Of a DNA stretch of 27,267 nucleotides, positions 1 to 6,981 are shown in pieces; position 1 is the stretch's first letter, and the number at the start of each line of letters is the position of its first letter. The position numbers and the translations under genes were made by a program. Location of the stretch: positions 1-27,267 of the forward strand of contig CAXMRC010000062.1 of NCBI GenBank assembly GCA_964195945.1, written 5' to 3'. Origin of the DNA: JAAETI01 sp964195945. GTDB taxonomy: Bacteria > Actinomycetota > Acidimicrobiia > Spongiisociales > UBA5794. A model generated the notes under the pieces. That model was not told the origin of the DNA. It worked only from the letters and a program-made list of their open reading frames with translations, and did not search any database.

Positions 1-1
1 T

Positions 2-1294
2 GCGCTCGTGGCCCTCGCGATGGTCGGTGTCGCCCTCGACATCCTCGTGCTGCGGGCGGCGATCGTTCTCGCGATCGTCGTGGTGATCGCCGGGCGGTTC
101 TGGGCCCCGCTGAAGAAGGAAGTGTCGATCTCGTCGGACAAGCCGATGGAGGAGACTTTCTTCTACCGGTGGAGTCGCTATGTCCAGCGGAAGGCGTGGA
201 TGATTGTCGGGACGGCCACCGTCTTCCTCGTGGTTCTCGCCATCCCGGTCTTGTCGATCCAGCTTGGCTTCGCCGACGCCAGCAACGACCCTGAGGGGAC
301 GACGACGAGGGAAGCATCAGATCTCCTCACCGAGGGCTTCGGGCCTGGAGCAAATGGCCCCCTGATCGTCATCAGTGAACTCCCCGAGGGAGCGAGTGTG
401 GAGGCACTCCAGTCCGCGGGCAACCCGTTCGAGCAGGTTGGAGGAATCGCCTCGGTGGCTGGTCCCATCCCCAACGACCCGGAACAGCCGACTGCGGTTC
501 TCTGGCAGATCGTCCCCGAGACGGCACCACAGGACGAAGCGACCAGTGATCTGGTGCATCACCTGCGTGACGACGTCATCCCGCAGATCGATCAGAACTT
601 GGGGACCGAGTTGAAGGTCACCGGCTCGGTTGCTGCCAACATCGACTTGTCGGACTACCTGGCCGAGCGGATCTGGTACTTCTATGGAGCCGTGCTCGTC
701 CTCTCGTTCCTGTTCCTGATGGTCGTGTTCCGCTCGGTGCTCGTGCCGGCCACTGCGGTTGTGATGAACCTGCTGGCTATAAGTGCCTCGTACGGCATCG
801 TCGTTGCGGTCTTCCAGTGGGGCAGGGGTGGTGATCTGCTCGGCATCCAGCCCGGGCCGATTGAGCCGTTCATACCGATGATGTTGTTCGCCATCGTCTT
901 TGGGCTCTCGATGGACTACGGGGTGTTCCTGTTGACCAGGATCCGTGAGGAGTACGACCGGACCGGAGAAAACAGCGACGCCGTGGCCGACGGCCTGGCG
1001 GTGACCGCCCGGGTTATCTCTGCTGCTGCCCTCATCATGGTCTTCGTCTTTGGAAGCTTCATGCTCGAGGACTTGAGGACGATCAAGATCCTCGGTCTCG
1101 GACTTGCTGCGGCAGTCGCCATCGACGCCACCGTCGTGCGCATGCTTCTCGTGCCCGCCACGATGAAGCTGCTCGGCGACAAGAACTGGTGGATTCCAAA
1201 CTGGCTGGATCGGATCTTGCCGAATCTGGTTGTCGAACCAGAAGATCTGGAGATACCGAGGGACGAGTCGGAACTGGTCACCTCGAACGCCTGA
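2..1294 (+). CDS. MMPL/RND-family membrane transporter, 3' part only
   Basis: The reading frame is open to the window edge, so the N-terminal half of the protein lies upstream; about 430 residues are visible. They start in the last helix of the first membrane bundle. Then come a cytoplasmic linker, a transmembrane segment near visible residues 45-67, an extracytoplasmic domain to about residue 218, and a final bundle of about five helices. The motif GLSMDYGVFLLTR in that bundle is the Asp-Tyr proton-relay signature of MMPL transporters. The family exports lipids or other hydrophobic compounds using the proton gradient; the substrate cannot be told from sequence. The C-terminal tail is short and acidic. 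The next gene converges on it. Family assignment is secure, function beyond that is not. Confidence 0.9.
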   Translation, partial: ALVALAMVGVALDILVLRAAIVLAIVVVIAGRFWAPLKKEVSISSDKPMEETFFYRWSRYVQRKAWMIVGTATVFLVVLAIPVLSIQLGFADASNDPEGTTTREASDLLTEGFGPGANGPLIVISELPEGASVEALQSAGNPFEQVGGIASVAGPIPNDPEQPTAVLWQIVPETAPQDEATSDLVHHLRDDVIPQIDQNLGTELKVTGSVAANIDLSDYLAERIWYFYGAVLVLSFLFLMVVFRSVLVPATAVVMNLLAISASYGIVVAVFQWGRGGDLLGIQPGPIEPFIPMMLFAIVFGLSMDYGVFLLTRIREEYDRTGENSDAVADGLAVTARVISAAALIMVFVFGSFMLEDLRTIKILGLGLAAAVAIDATVVRMLLVPATMKLLGDKNWWIPNWLDRILPNLVVEPEDLEIPRDESELVTSNA

Positions 1295-1309
1295 TCGATC
1301 AGCGAAGCG

Positions 1310-1340
1310 CGGGTGCCGTCCCTCTCCGGGGTGGCACCCG
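1310..1340 (+). terminator. Candidate terminator hairpin after the MMPL gene
   Basis: A perfect 8-bp inverted repeat (CGGGTGCC / GGCACCCG) with a 15-nt loop starts 16 nt after the MMPL stop codon. No T-tract follows, so it may be an intrinsic terminator of the weak kind seen in Actinobacteria or simply a 3' stabilising hairpin. The rest of the 1295-1465 convergent gap shows nothing I can support. Confidence 0.4.
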
Positions 1341-1465
1341 TCGTCGCGTTCGGCGGCTTCCCATGGGGGCGCATGCAAACGTCGATGACGCCGTCTTCTG
1401 GTTGTGACGAAGCAGCCGCCTAACCTCATCGCCTTCGTTGGTGCTGGGCGGCGTCGAGTGTGCGG

Positions 1466-1975
1466 CTAGCGGGCGACGGGCACACCCATCCGCTTGAGGG
1501 TCTTGCCATGCTTGACGTGGTAGTAAGTGACACCAGCGACGTGCACAACAAACATGACGGCGAACAGAGTGGATGCGAGCTCATGTTGATCCTTCGGTCC
1601 GTCGGTTTTTCGCAACGCAATAGCGTCGAGACTTCCGGCGGAAACCAGCATCACAATCCCGGTGAGCGATAGCACGAGCAGGAGAATGTAGAGAAGGTAG
1701 TGGTTGGCAACGAAGAGGGTCTTTTCCCAACGCGGCATTTCGAGCGCTTCGGGCCGCTGGTGGCGAAGCGCCCACACGACTCTGGCAATGGTGGCCAACG
1801 TCACCCCGAGTCCGATGATGACATGGAGCGGGTAGAGGACCGAGTTCGGCGCATCGTCAGTGTGGGCCATGATTTTCCCGATCGGCCACAGCATCAGGAT
1901 CGCAATTGCGCTTGCCCAGTGGAACCTGACGGCGGTTCGGTCGAATGCTGATGCGACGTTGTCATGGGTTTTCAT
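1466..1975 (-). CDS. Cytochrome b561-type membrane protein
   Basis: The predicted 169-residue protein has four hydrophobic segments and four histidines in or near them (H19 in FHWASAI, H51 in LHVIIGL, H92 in NHYLLY, H145 in VHVAGV). This is the pattern of the bacterial CybB-type cytochrome b561, where these histidines ligate two b hemes that carry electrons across the cytoplasmic membrane, typically from quinol. I chose the ATG at 1975 rather than an in-frame start 27 codons upstream because the upstream piece is basic and non-hydrophobic, overlaps the neighbouring gene, and a TAGCAT box lies 7 nt before the chosen ATG. The gene follows the DinB-like gene by 37 nt on the same strand. Electron donor and acceptor are unknown. 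Confidence 0.87.
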   Translation of the reverse strand: MKTHDNVASAFDRTAVRFHWASAIAILMLWPIGKIMAHTDDAPNSVLYPLHVIIGLGVTLATIARVVWALRHQRPEALEMPRWEKTLFVANHYLLYILLLVLSLTGIVMLVSAGSLDAIALRKTDGPKDQHELASTLFAVMFVVHVAGVTYYHVKHGKTLKRMGVPVAR

Positions 1976-1982
1976 GGGCAAG

Positions 1983-1988
1983 ATGCTA
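1983..1988 (-). promoter_or_regulatory. -10 box for a leaderless cytochrome b561 mRNA
   Basis: TAGCAT lies 7 nt upstream of the ATG, so transcription would begin at or next to the start codon. No Shine-Dalgarno sequence is present between them. No convincing -35 box. Confidence 0.5.
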
Positions 1989-2012
1989 CCCAGCGCTCCG
2001 GCGAGCACACCA

Positions 2013-2777
2013 CTAGTAGGTGCGGACGATCCTGATCGCCGTTTCAGCCTTGTCACCCTCGGTCTTGAGCGATGTCGATATGGAATCCATTCGATGGACC
2101 GCGATCCGGCACCATTCGCTGGCTACACCTTTGATGACGTCCTCGGCATCCTCAGGTCCGTAGACCCACCGTGCATAGCGTGGCCCCATCAACTCGAGGC
2201 GGATACCGGACTCGGGGAACTCCTCGCCCGCTTCTGCGAACGCAAAGGGGAGCATGCGATGGGCCAGCCAGGCAACGTGGCGTATCCGCGAGGTGTCTGC
2301 CGTAGGGTCTTCCTCTTCCTCGTCGTAAGTGAGGATGTCCTCCATGGCATCTTTGACATCCAGACCATGCGCCCACGTCTCCATCAGACGGAGAGTCGCA
2401 AAGGCCCGAGCGCTCATGTCGCCACTGATCCAGGGAACCCGCTCGGTTCCCTCCATCCGGGACAAGGCGTCAACAACATCGGCTCGGCTGTTGCGCCACC
2501 ACTCGATCACCTGCTGATACCGCATTTCCCTGCCCTCTTTGATACCGAGGGCCGTCCAAGCGTCGATATCGCCGACCTTGGCCTTTTTGATGACAGAGCT
2601 GCCGTCGGCGAGCACCTGAGCAGCAAAACGCTCGGTGTAAGCGAGGTGGCTAACGGCGTCTTTGATGCTCCATCTAGGGGCGGACGTTGGCAGCTTCCAT
2701 TGCCGTTCATTGATTCGCTGTAGGAACTGGTCTAGGGCCTGTTGCTCAGCCACGAGGTCGGAGAGTATTTCGCGCAT
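2013..2777 (-). CDS. DinB/maleylpyruvate isomerase-like metal-binding protein (TIGR03084-type)
   Basis: This 254-residue soluble protein has the helical DinB/MDMPI N-terminal fold. H44 (VSHLAYTE) and the W135-A-H137-G-L-D140 motif match the histidines that hold a divalent metal in this superfamily. The C-terminal third resembles the Wyosine-formation-like domain usually attached in the actinobacterial TIGR03084 group. Relatives include mycothiol-dependent maleylpyruvate isomerase and other low-molecular-weight-thiol-dependent enzymes, so a mycothiol-linked transfer or isomerisation is a reasonable guess, but no substrate can be inferred. The start ATG at 2777 follows a TAAAAT box by 9 nt. It lies 23 nt downstream of the LOG-family gene and may also be read from it. 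Confidence 0.82.
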   Translation of the reverse strand: MREILSDLVAEQQALDQFLQRINERQWKLPTSAPRWSIKDAVSHLAYTERFAAQVLADGSSVIKKAKVGDIDAWTALGIKEGREMRYQQVIEWWRNSRADVVDALSRMEGTERVPWISGDMSARAFATLRLMETWAHGLDVKDAMEDILTYDEEEEDPTADTSRIRHVAWLAHRMLPFAFAEAGEEFPESGIRLELMGPRYARWVYGPEDAEDVIKGVASEWCRIAVHRMDSISTSLKTEGDKAETAIRIVRTY

Positions 2778-2786
2778 GTGAAGCCC

Positions 2787-2792
2787 ATTTTA
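2787..2792 (-). promoter_or_regulatory. -10 box before the DinB-like gene
   Basis: TAAAAT lies 9 nt upstream of the ATG, inside the 23-nt gap after the LOG gene. It fits a leaderless or nearly leaderless transcript. No Shine-Dalgarno sequence is visible. Confidence 0.45.
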
Positions 2793-2800
2793 CCGTCGTC

Positions 2801-3856
2801 CTAGGGTGATGAATCCTGCGCACCGGCATTGAGCCGATCTACCAGCAAACGGAGCCGTCCCAGGTGGCGTCTATCAAAGTGCAATCGGATCCTATGTAGG
2901 TCGGTATTGTCATCCGTGGCGACCTCAGCAGGTGTCGCCGGGATGCTCTCAATTCGACCGCTCACCACAATGTCAGAGAACTCATCGTTGAGTTGAGAAA
3001 GCAATTCTTGTGACGGTGCGTGCTTGAGTCGCAGGATCAGTTTGCCCTCGACGTAGCGCTGCGAGTGGTAGTTGTTGTAGAAACGCCGAATCTCAGCTGC
3101 GGCTTCTTTAGCATCGTTTGTGTAGGTGAAGAGACTCAGATCATCGGGGGCGATCATGCCTTGATCGCGCAATGCGCCCACAAACTTGAACCATTCATCC
3201 CAATAGCCGGTTCCCGGTGCCTCCATCAGCACAATCGGGTGAAGATCTGACTTTCCCGTCTGGATGAGGGTGAGCAACTCGAAAGTCTCATCCTGTGTTC
3301 CAAAGCCACCAGGAAACACCGCAAAGGCATCCGATTCCTTCACAAACATCAGCTTGCGGGTGAAGAAGTACTTGAAGTTGATCAACCGACTCTCGTGAAC
3401 ATACGGATTCGGGTCCGCTTCGAAGGGGAGCCGAATGTTGACCCCAAACCCGTAGTCGGTTCCGGCACCAAGATTGCCAGCCTCCATGATGCCGGGGCCG
3501 GCGCCGGTTACCACCATCCACTGATGCGTGTCGGCCATCAGGTTGGCGAACTGTGCCGCCAGTTGGTAGTTCGGGTGCTCCGGGGCGGTCCGCGCCGAAC
3601 CGTAGACCGTGACCTTGGGTGTCTCACGATATCGTGAGAAGACGAGGAACGAGTAGCGGAGTTCCTTGAGGGCGCTGTTGACGATCTTGAGATCACCGCG
3701 GTCGGTGTCATCACGGTGCATCTTGAGGACCGAGACCATCATCTCGCGCACGATGTCATCGTCGTGCGCATGTCCTTCGTGCTTTGCCACAGCGTCGCGG
3801 ACTAACTCGTCGATCTGGCGGTCTAGATCTTTGTCGCCTGTTTGGTAGTTGCGCAT
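2801..3856 (-). CDS. LOG-family Rossmann-fold nucleotide-binding protein (TIGR00730 superfamily)
   Basis: The 351-residue protein carries the LOG signatures: G118-A-G-P-G-I-M-E-A126 for nucleotide phosphate binding, and P182-G-G-F-G-T-Q-D-E190, whose final Glu with the R167-K168 pair forms the phosphoribohydrolase site. The family cleaves nucleoside 5'-monophosphates to free base and ribose 5-phosphate (cytokinin activation in plants, nucleotide salvage or degradation in bacteria). It is longer than the classical LOG of about 190 residues, with an N-terminal helical extension of about 75 residues and a C-terminal extension of about 90. That makes it more like the larger nucleosidase group. 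It is divergent from the HAD gene across an 83-nt gap. There is a short GAGG just before the ATG. The exact substrate is not determined. Confidence 0.87.
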   Translation of the reverse strand: MRNYQTGDKDLDRQIDELVRDAVAKHEGHAHDDDIVREMMVSVLKMHRDDTDRGDLKIVNSALKELRYSFLVFSRYRETPKVTVYGSARTAPEHPNYQLAAQFANLMADTHQWMVVTGAGPGIMEAGNLGAGTDYGFGVNIRLPFEADPNPYVHESRLINFKYFFTRKLMFVKESDAFAVFPGGFGTQDETFELLTLIQTGKSDLHPIVLMEAPGTGYWDEWFKFVGALRDQGMIAPDDLSLFTYTNDAKEAAAEIRRFYNNYHSQRYVEGKLILRLKHAPSQELLSQLNDEFSDIVVSGRIESIPATPAEVATDDNTDLHRIRLHFDRRHLGRLRLLVDRLNAGAQDSSP

Positions 3857-3939
3857 ATCCTCAATCGGGGCCGGGAAGTCGCTTTGTCAACACCCGGTTG
3901 TGTTTCGGCGGACTTCCGACGCTAGTACCGTCCAGCCTT
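3857..3939. promoter_or_regulatory. Divergent LOG/HAD intergenic region with nested dyads
   Basis: Two nearly concentric inverted repeats fill this short gap: GGAAGTC (3874-3880) with GACTTCC (3911-3917), and inside it AACAC (3889-3893) with GTGTT (3900-3904). A TTGACA hexamer on the minus strand (3885-3890) could be a -35 box for the LOG gene, though no good -10 box follows. The arrangement would suit a shared operator, which is inference. Confidence 0.3.
3926..3931 (+). promoter_or_regulatory. -10 box for a leaderless HAD-GNAT mRNA
   Basis: TACCGT lies 8 nt upstream of the ATG at 3940. An overlapping TAGTAC begins at 3923. No Shine-Dalgarno sequence precedes the start, so the HAD gene is probably translated from a leaderless transcript. 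Confidence 0.45.
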
Positions 3940-4578
3940 ATGCGCCACGTCATCTGGGATTGGAACGGCACGCTTGTGGACGATTTGTCCGTAGTCGTCG
4001 CTGCGGTAAACGCTTCGCTTGCGGAATTGGGAGAGGGCCCTATCGACGCAGACGACTATCGCACCCACTACACGCGACCAGTCCGAGTGTTTTACGATCA
4101 CTTGCTGGATCGGCCCATAACCGACGTTGAATGGGCAGGCATCGACGTTACATTTCATGCGGTCTATTCCGATGCGGTCGACCGGATTCCGCTGACCGCC
4201 GATGCTGCAGAGGCGGTCGCGGCAGTAGCGGCCGCTGGCTCGACCCAATCGATCCTTTCAATGTGGTGGCACGAACATCTGGTACCCGAGGTTGTTCGTC
4301 ACGGTCTCGACCAGGCAATGGTGCGGGTAGACGGCAACACCAGGGATGCTGGCGAGACCAAAGAGCGGCTGCTCGAGATTCATATCGACAAGCTCGGCAG
4401 CAACGGATCCACGGTGCTGATCGGTGATGCACTCGACGATGCGCATGCAGCCATCGCCATCGGCATTCCCTGTGTTCTCTACGACGGTGGCAGCCACCAC
4501 AGGGCCGAACTTGACGCACTCGGCGTTCCGGTCGCCGCATCGCTGGCGGAGGCAGCCTCGATAGCTCTGGAGGCTTGA
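3940..4578 (+). CDS. HAD-superfamily hydrolase
   Basis: This 212-residue protein starts with HAD motif I as D7-W-N-G-T-L-V-D-D15. It has a helical cap, a motif II-like Ser in SILSMWW, a motif III Lys region (KERLLEIH), and motif IV as LIGDALDDAHAA. Asp7 is the expected nucleophile forming the phospho-aspartate. The usual second Asp of the DxD pair, the general acid/base, is Asn9. DWNGT forms are known among annotated HAD proteins, so this need not mean loss of activity. I chose the ATG at 3940 because the fold begins there and the frame extension to 3784 runs back over the LOG gene. The stop overlaps the next start (TGATG), so it is translationally coupled to the acetyltransferase. Substrate unknown. 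Confidence 0.85.
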   Translation: MRHVIWDWNGTLVDDLSVVVAAVNASLAELGEGPIDADDYRTHYTRPVRVFYDHLLDRPITDVEWAGIDVTFHAVYSDAVDRIPLTADAAEAVAAVAAAGSTQSILSMWWHEHLVPEVVRHGLDQAMVRVDGNTRDAGETKERLLEIHIDKLGSNGSTVLIGDALDDAHAAIAIGIPCVLYDGGSHHRAELDALGVPVAASLAEAASIALEA

Positions 4579-5498
4579 TGAAGCGAACTTCCTTCCGGGG
4601 CGACGACGATCTGGTGCGGCTCCAGGAGTTCACCGCACGCCAAATCAAAGAGCACGGTCGGATGGGAATGATGCACCCTGGTGATGTTCCGCACCGCATC
4701 TATAACGCCCTCCGTCGCGACGACCCGCGCCAACTGGTTCATATCTGGGAAGACGATGACGGTGCGATCGCCGGTTGGACGCTTCTGGATCCGCGTGGCG
4801 GCGGGTTCGACGCCCAGCTCGCCGCGGTCGCGCGCACATCGGCGCCCGGTCTTGAGCGCGAGATGAACCTTTGGTCTGAGGAAACACTGCTAGCCCTTAT
4901 GAAGTCAGGCAACTCCGAAGCCGAGGCGATAGAGACCGACGCGTTCGAGGCTGACACGGTGCGAACCACGACACTCGAGAAATTGGGCTGGGTCGCCCAG
5001 GACACCGAAGTCGCCATGCTGAGCCGTCGCTCGCTGACCAACATCGAGCCACCCGAGCTTCCGGACGGCTACACGATCAGAACCGTGCGCGGCGTTGCAG
5101 AAGCGGGACCAGTCTCCGAGCTACATTCGGCAGGTTTTGGGTCATCGTGGACACCCGAGTTGTACCGACGGGTGATGGAATCGCCGGGTTACCACCCTGA
5201 TCGTGAGTTGCTTGTCGAGGCGCCCGACGGTGCATTGGCTGCGTTCTGCGTCACCTGGCCAGATGAACTCAACCGAACTGGCCTATTTGAGCCGGTTGCG
5301 GTCCACCCCGACCACCGGAGACGTCACCTGGGGAGCTCATTGATGCGCGCCGGTATGGCGGCGATGGCGGGCTGGGGTATGAAATGGGCGGAGGTCATGT
5401 ACGAGGCTGACAATCCTGGCTCCGGTCGGCTGTATCGCGGCGAAGGATTCGAGCCTCTGTACAAACTCGTGTTCTACCGCAAGCCGATCAGTCTCTGA
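4578..5498 (+). CDS. Tandem-GNAT acetyltransferase
   Basis: The 306-residue protein has a C-terminal GNAT domain with the acetyl-CoA pyrophosphate-binding loop in FEPVAVHPDHRRRHLGSSL (236-254) and a YRGEGFEPLY motif near 286-295. The N-terminal half (about 1-150) looks like a second, degenerate GNAT repeat. The size and two-domain plan resemble mycothiol synthase MshD and other actinobacterial double-GNAT proteins, but I cannot assign it to MshD. The start is the ATG whose first base is the last base of the HAD stop, with GGAGG 4 nt upstream; a TTG one codon earlier is less likely. The 3' end overlaps the converging yajQ gene by 11 bp. The acceptor substrate is unknown. Confidence 0.82.
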   Translation: MKRTSFRGDDDLVRLQEFTARQIKEHGRMGMMHPGDVPHRIYNALRRDDPRQLVHIWEDDDGAIAGWTLLDPRGGGFDAQLAAVARTSAPGLEREMNLWSEETLLALMKSGNSEAEAIETDAFEADTVRTTTLEKLGWVAQDTEVAMLSRRSLTNIEPPELPDGYTIRTVRGVAEAGPVSELHSAGFGSSWTPELYRRVMESPGYHPDRELLVEAPDGALAAFCVTWPDELNRTGLFEPVAVHPDHRRRHLGSSLMRAGMAAMAGWGMKWAEVMYEADNPGSGRLYRGEGFEPLYKLVFYRKPISL

Positions 5499-5973
5499 AG
5501 TTGACGTACTGCAGCGGCAGTTTGTAGTTGAGTTCCTTGAGCAGCTGGATCGCCGTCTGCAAATCGTCACGCTTTTTGCCCTGGACCCGCAGCTGATCAC
5601 CCTGGATCTGTACCTGGACCTTGAGCTTGGCATCCCGAACGACCTTGGAGAGCTCCTTGGCGGCATCCTGCGGGATGCCCTGGGTCAGAGTGAACAGAGC
5701 CTGCGATCGACCACCTGCCGCGGGCTTGATATCGCCGCCGGCGATCGACTTCAGCGATACATTGCGCTTCACCAGACGGCCCTTGAGGACGTCGATGGCA
5801 GCCTCGAGACGTCCGTCGGCACTCGACTCGAGGAAGATGCCTTCATCGCTGATGTCGATCTTGGTATCGGTGCCTTTGAAGTCGTAGCGGTTGACGATCT
5901 CGCGCGCTGCCTGATCTACGGCGTTGCGGACTTCTTGCATATCTACTTGGGAGACAACGTCAAACGTTGGCAT
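5488..5973 (-). CDS. yajQ: YajQ-family nucleotide-binding protein
   Basis: The 161-residue product begins MPTFDVVSQVDMQEVRNAVD and contains NRYDFKGTDTKI. It ends KLPLQYVNFRD, the hallmark ends of YajQ (UPF0234, usually about 163 residues, two ferredoxin-like domains). YajQ proteins bind nucleotides. A Xanthomonas homologue is a c-di-GMP effector, and an E. coli link to RNA or protein folding has been proposed; the role in Actinobacteria is not settled. An AGAAAGGA Shine-Dalgarno sequence lies 6 nt before the ATG, inside the last codons of the upstream AAA gene. It is therefore the third cistron of the VWA-AAA-yajQ operon. Confidence 0.93.
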   Translation of the reverse strand: MPTFDVVSQVDMQEVRNAVDQAAREIVNRYDFKGTDTKIDISDEGIFLESSADGRLEAAIDVLKGRLVKRNVSLKSIAGGDIKPAAGGRSQALFTLTQGIPQDAAKELSKVVRDAKLKVQVQIQGDQLRVQGKKRDDLQTAIQLLKELNYKLPLQYVNFRD

Positions 5974-5976
5974 GGA

Positions 5977-6981
5977 TCATCCTTTCTTGGGAGTCTTGTA
6001 GGGGGCTTCTGCCGGGCCCTTGCGAGCGACGGCAGACCACACGGTGTCGTAGTGATCGCGGTCGAACTTGTCGACGTGAGGGAGCACAAATTCCTCCCAC
6101 GCCCGGCGCAGCGGGTCCTCGGCCGAGGCGTATATCCGCAGAGCGGCTGGGAGCCGATCCAAGACCGTCCGGAGACTCATTGGAGTTTCCACCCTCGTGT
6201 GCGAGTCAGTCGAACTGAACGACGCGTTGACCTCGACAGCGAGTTTGGAGATCGGTTCCGCAAAAGAAGGCTTCAAGTCCGGATGACGACGTTGCAGCAT
6301 GCTCACGAGTTCCAACTCCTCGGGGAAGTCCTTCTCCCAGATGATCCAGCGATCGGAGAAGGCCTTGTTGAGGGTCTGGGTACCGGCGTAGTCCCGGAGA
6401 TCGGTCGGATTGAGCGTGCCAAACACGCGAACGTCAGAGCGGAGGCGCACCATCTCGCCGGTCGGCAGCTCGAGCGCCTGATGCCGGTCGAGGAGCCCAT
6501 GCAACGCAAAGAGAGTTTCTGCTCCGGCGGCGTTGAGCTCAGACAGATTGATGAGGGCCGGTCCGCGTAGTGCCCTGGTGATATCGCCGTCCTCCCATCG
6601 ACTCTCGGTGCCGCCCTTGCCATCTCCGTGCAACTTGACCGACCCGATAAGTGTGATGTCACGCACCTCACCGGTAAGCGGGATCCGGTAGTGAGGCATA
6701 CCCAACACGGCGGCAAACTGCTCGAGATCGTGATCCTTGCCGGTTCCCATATGGCCGCGCAAGGCAAGATGGAGTGGCGTATCTGAAAAGTGGTCGCGGC
6801 GGACTACCTCCAGCTGAGCGAGCCGATACAGCATGCCAAGATCGACGTAGTTCGGATCCGCCGTTGGAATATGGCCGATACGAATCTCCCGGTCCGGCAG
6901 GTCGGTGGGAACTGCGACGCTGTCGAGTTCAATTGGGGGACCCTCTCCGGCAGGGTCCACAAAAGTCACCTTCTTAGGCAT
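5977..6981 (-). CDS. MoxR/CobS-like AAA protein with altered Walker motifs
   Basis: This 334-residue protein has a single AAA module: Walker A as G76-H-M-G-T-G-K82-D83, Walker B region A142-L-I-N-L-S147-E148, sensor 1 N191 in FGTLNP, an arginine in FSDRW (R211) and a sensor-2-like R271. In standard P-loop ATPases the residue after the Lys is Ser/Thr and Walker B is hhhhDE. Here those two Mg-coordinating positions read Asp and Ser, as if exchanged. The layout (GHxGTGK..xxEQ) is closest to MoxR and cobaltochelatase CobS proteins, which act with a VWA partner as metal-insertion or remodelling chaperones. The start at 6981 is set by AAAGGAG 8 nt upstream and overlaps the VWA stop by 8 bp. ATP binding is likely; hydrolysis is uncertain. 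Confidence 0.83.
   Translation of the reverse strand: MPKKVTFVDPAGEGPPIELDSVAVPTDLPDREIRIGHIPTADPNYVDLGMLYRLAQLEVVRRDHFSDTPLHLALRGHMGTGKDHDLEQFAAVLGMPHYRIPLTGEVRDITLIGSVKLHGDGKGGTESRWEDGDITRALRGPALINLSELNAAGAETLFALHGLLDRHQALELPTGEMVRLRSDVRVFGTLNPTDLRDYAGTQTLNKAFSDRWIIWEKDFPEELELVSMLQRRHPDLKPSFAEPISKLAVEVNASFSSTDSHTRVETPMSLRTVLDRLPAALRIYASAEDPLRRAWEEFVLPHVDKFDRDHYDTVWSAVARKGPAEAPYKTPKKG

Noticed and set aside
317..1429. 370-codon open frame on the minus strand opposite the MMPL gene
   Set aside because: It encodes an His/Asp/Arg-rich low-complexity product with no recognisable domain, and lies opposite a clear transporter gene. It is a high-GC shadow frame.
1860..2723. 287-codon plus-strand frame
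   Set aside because: It lies antisense to the cytochrome b561 start and the DinB-like gene, which has conserved metal-binding motifs; no domain in the shadow product.
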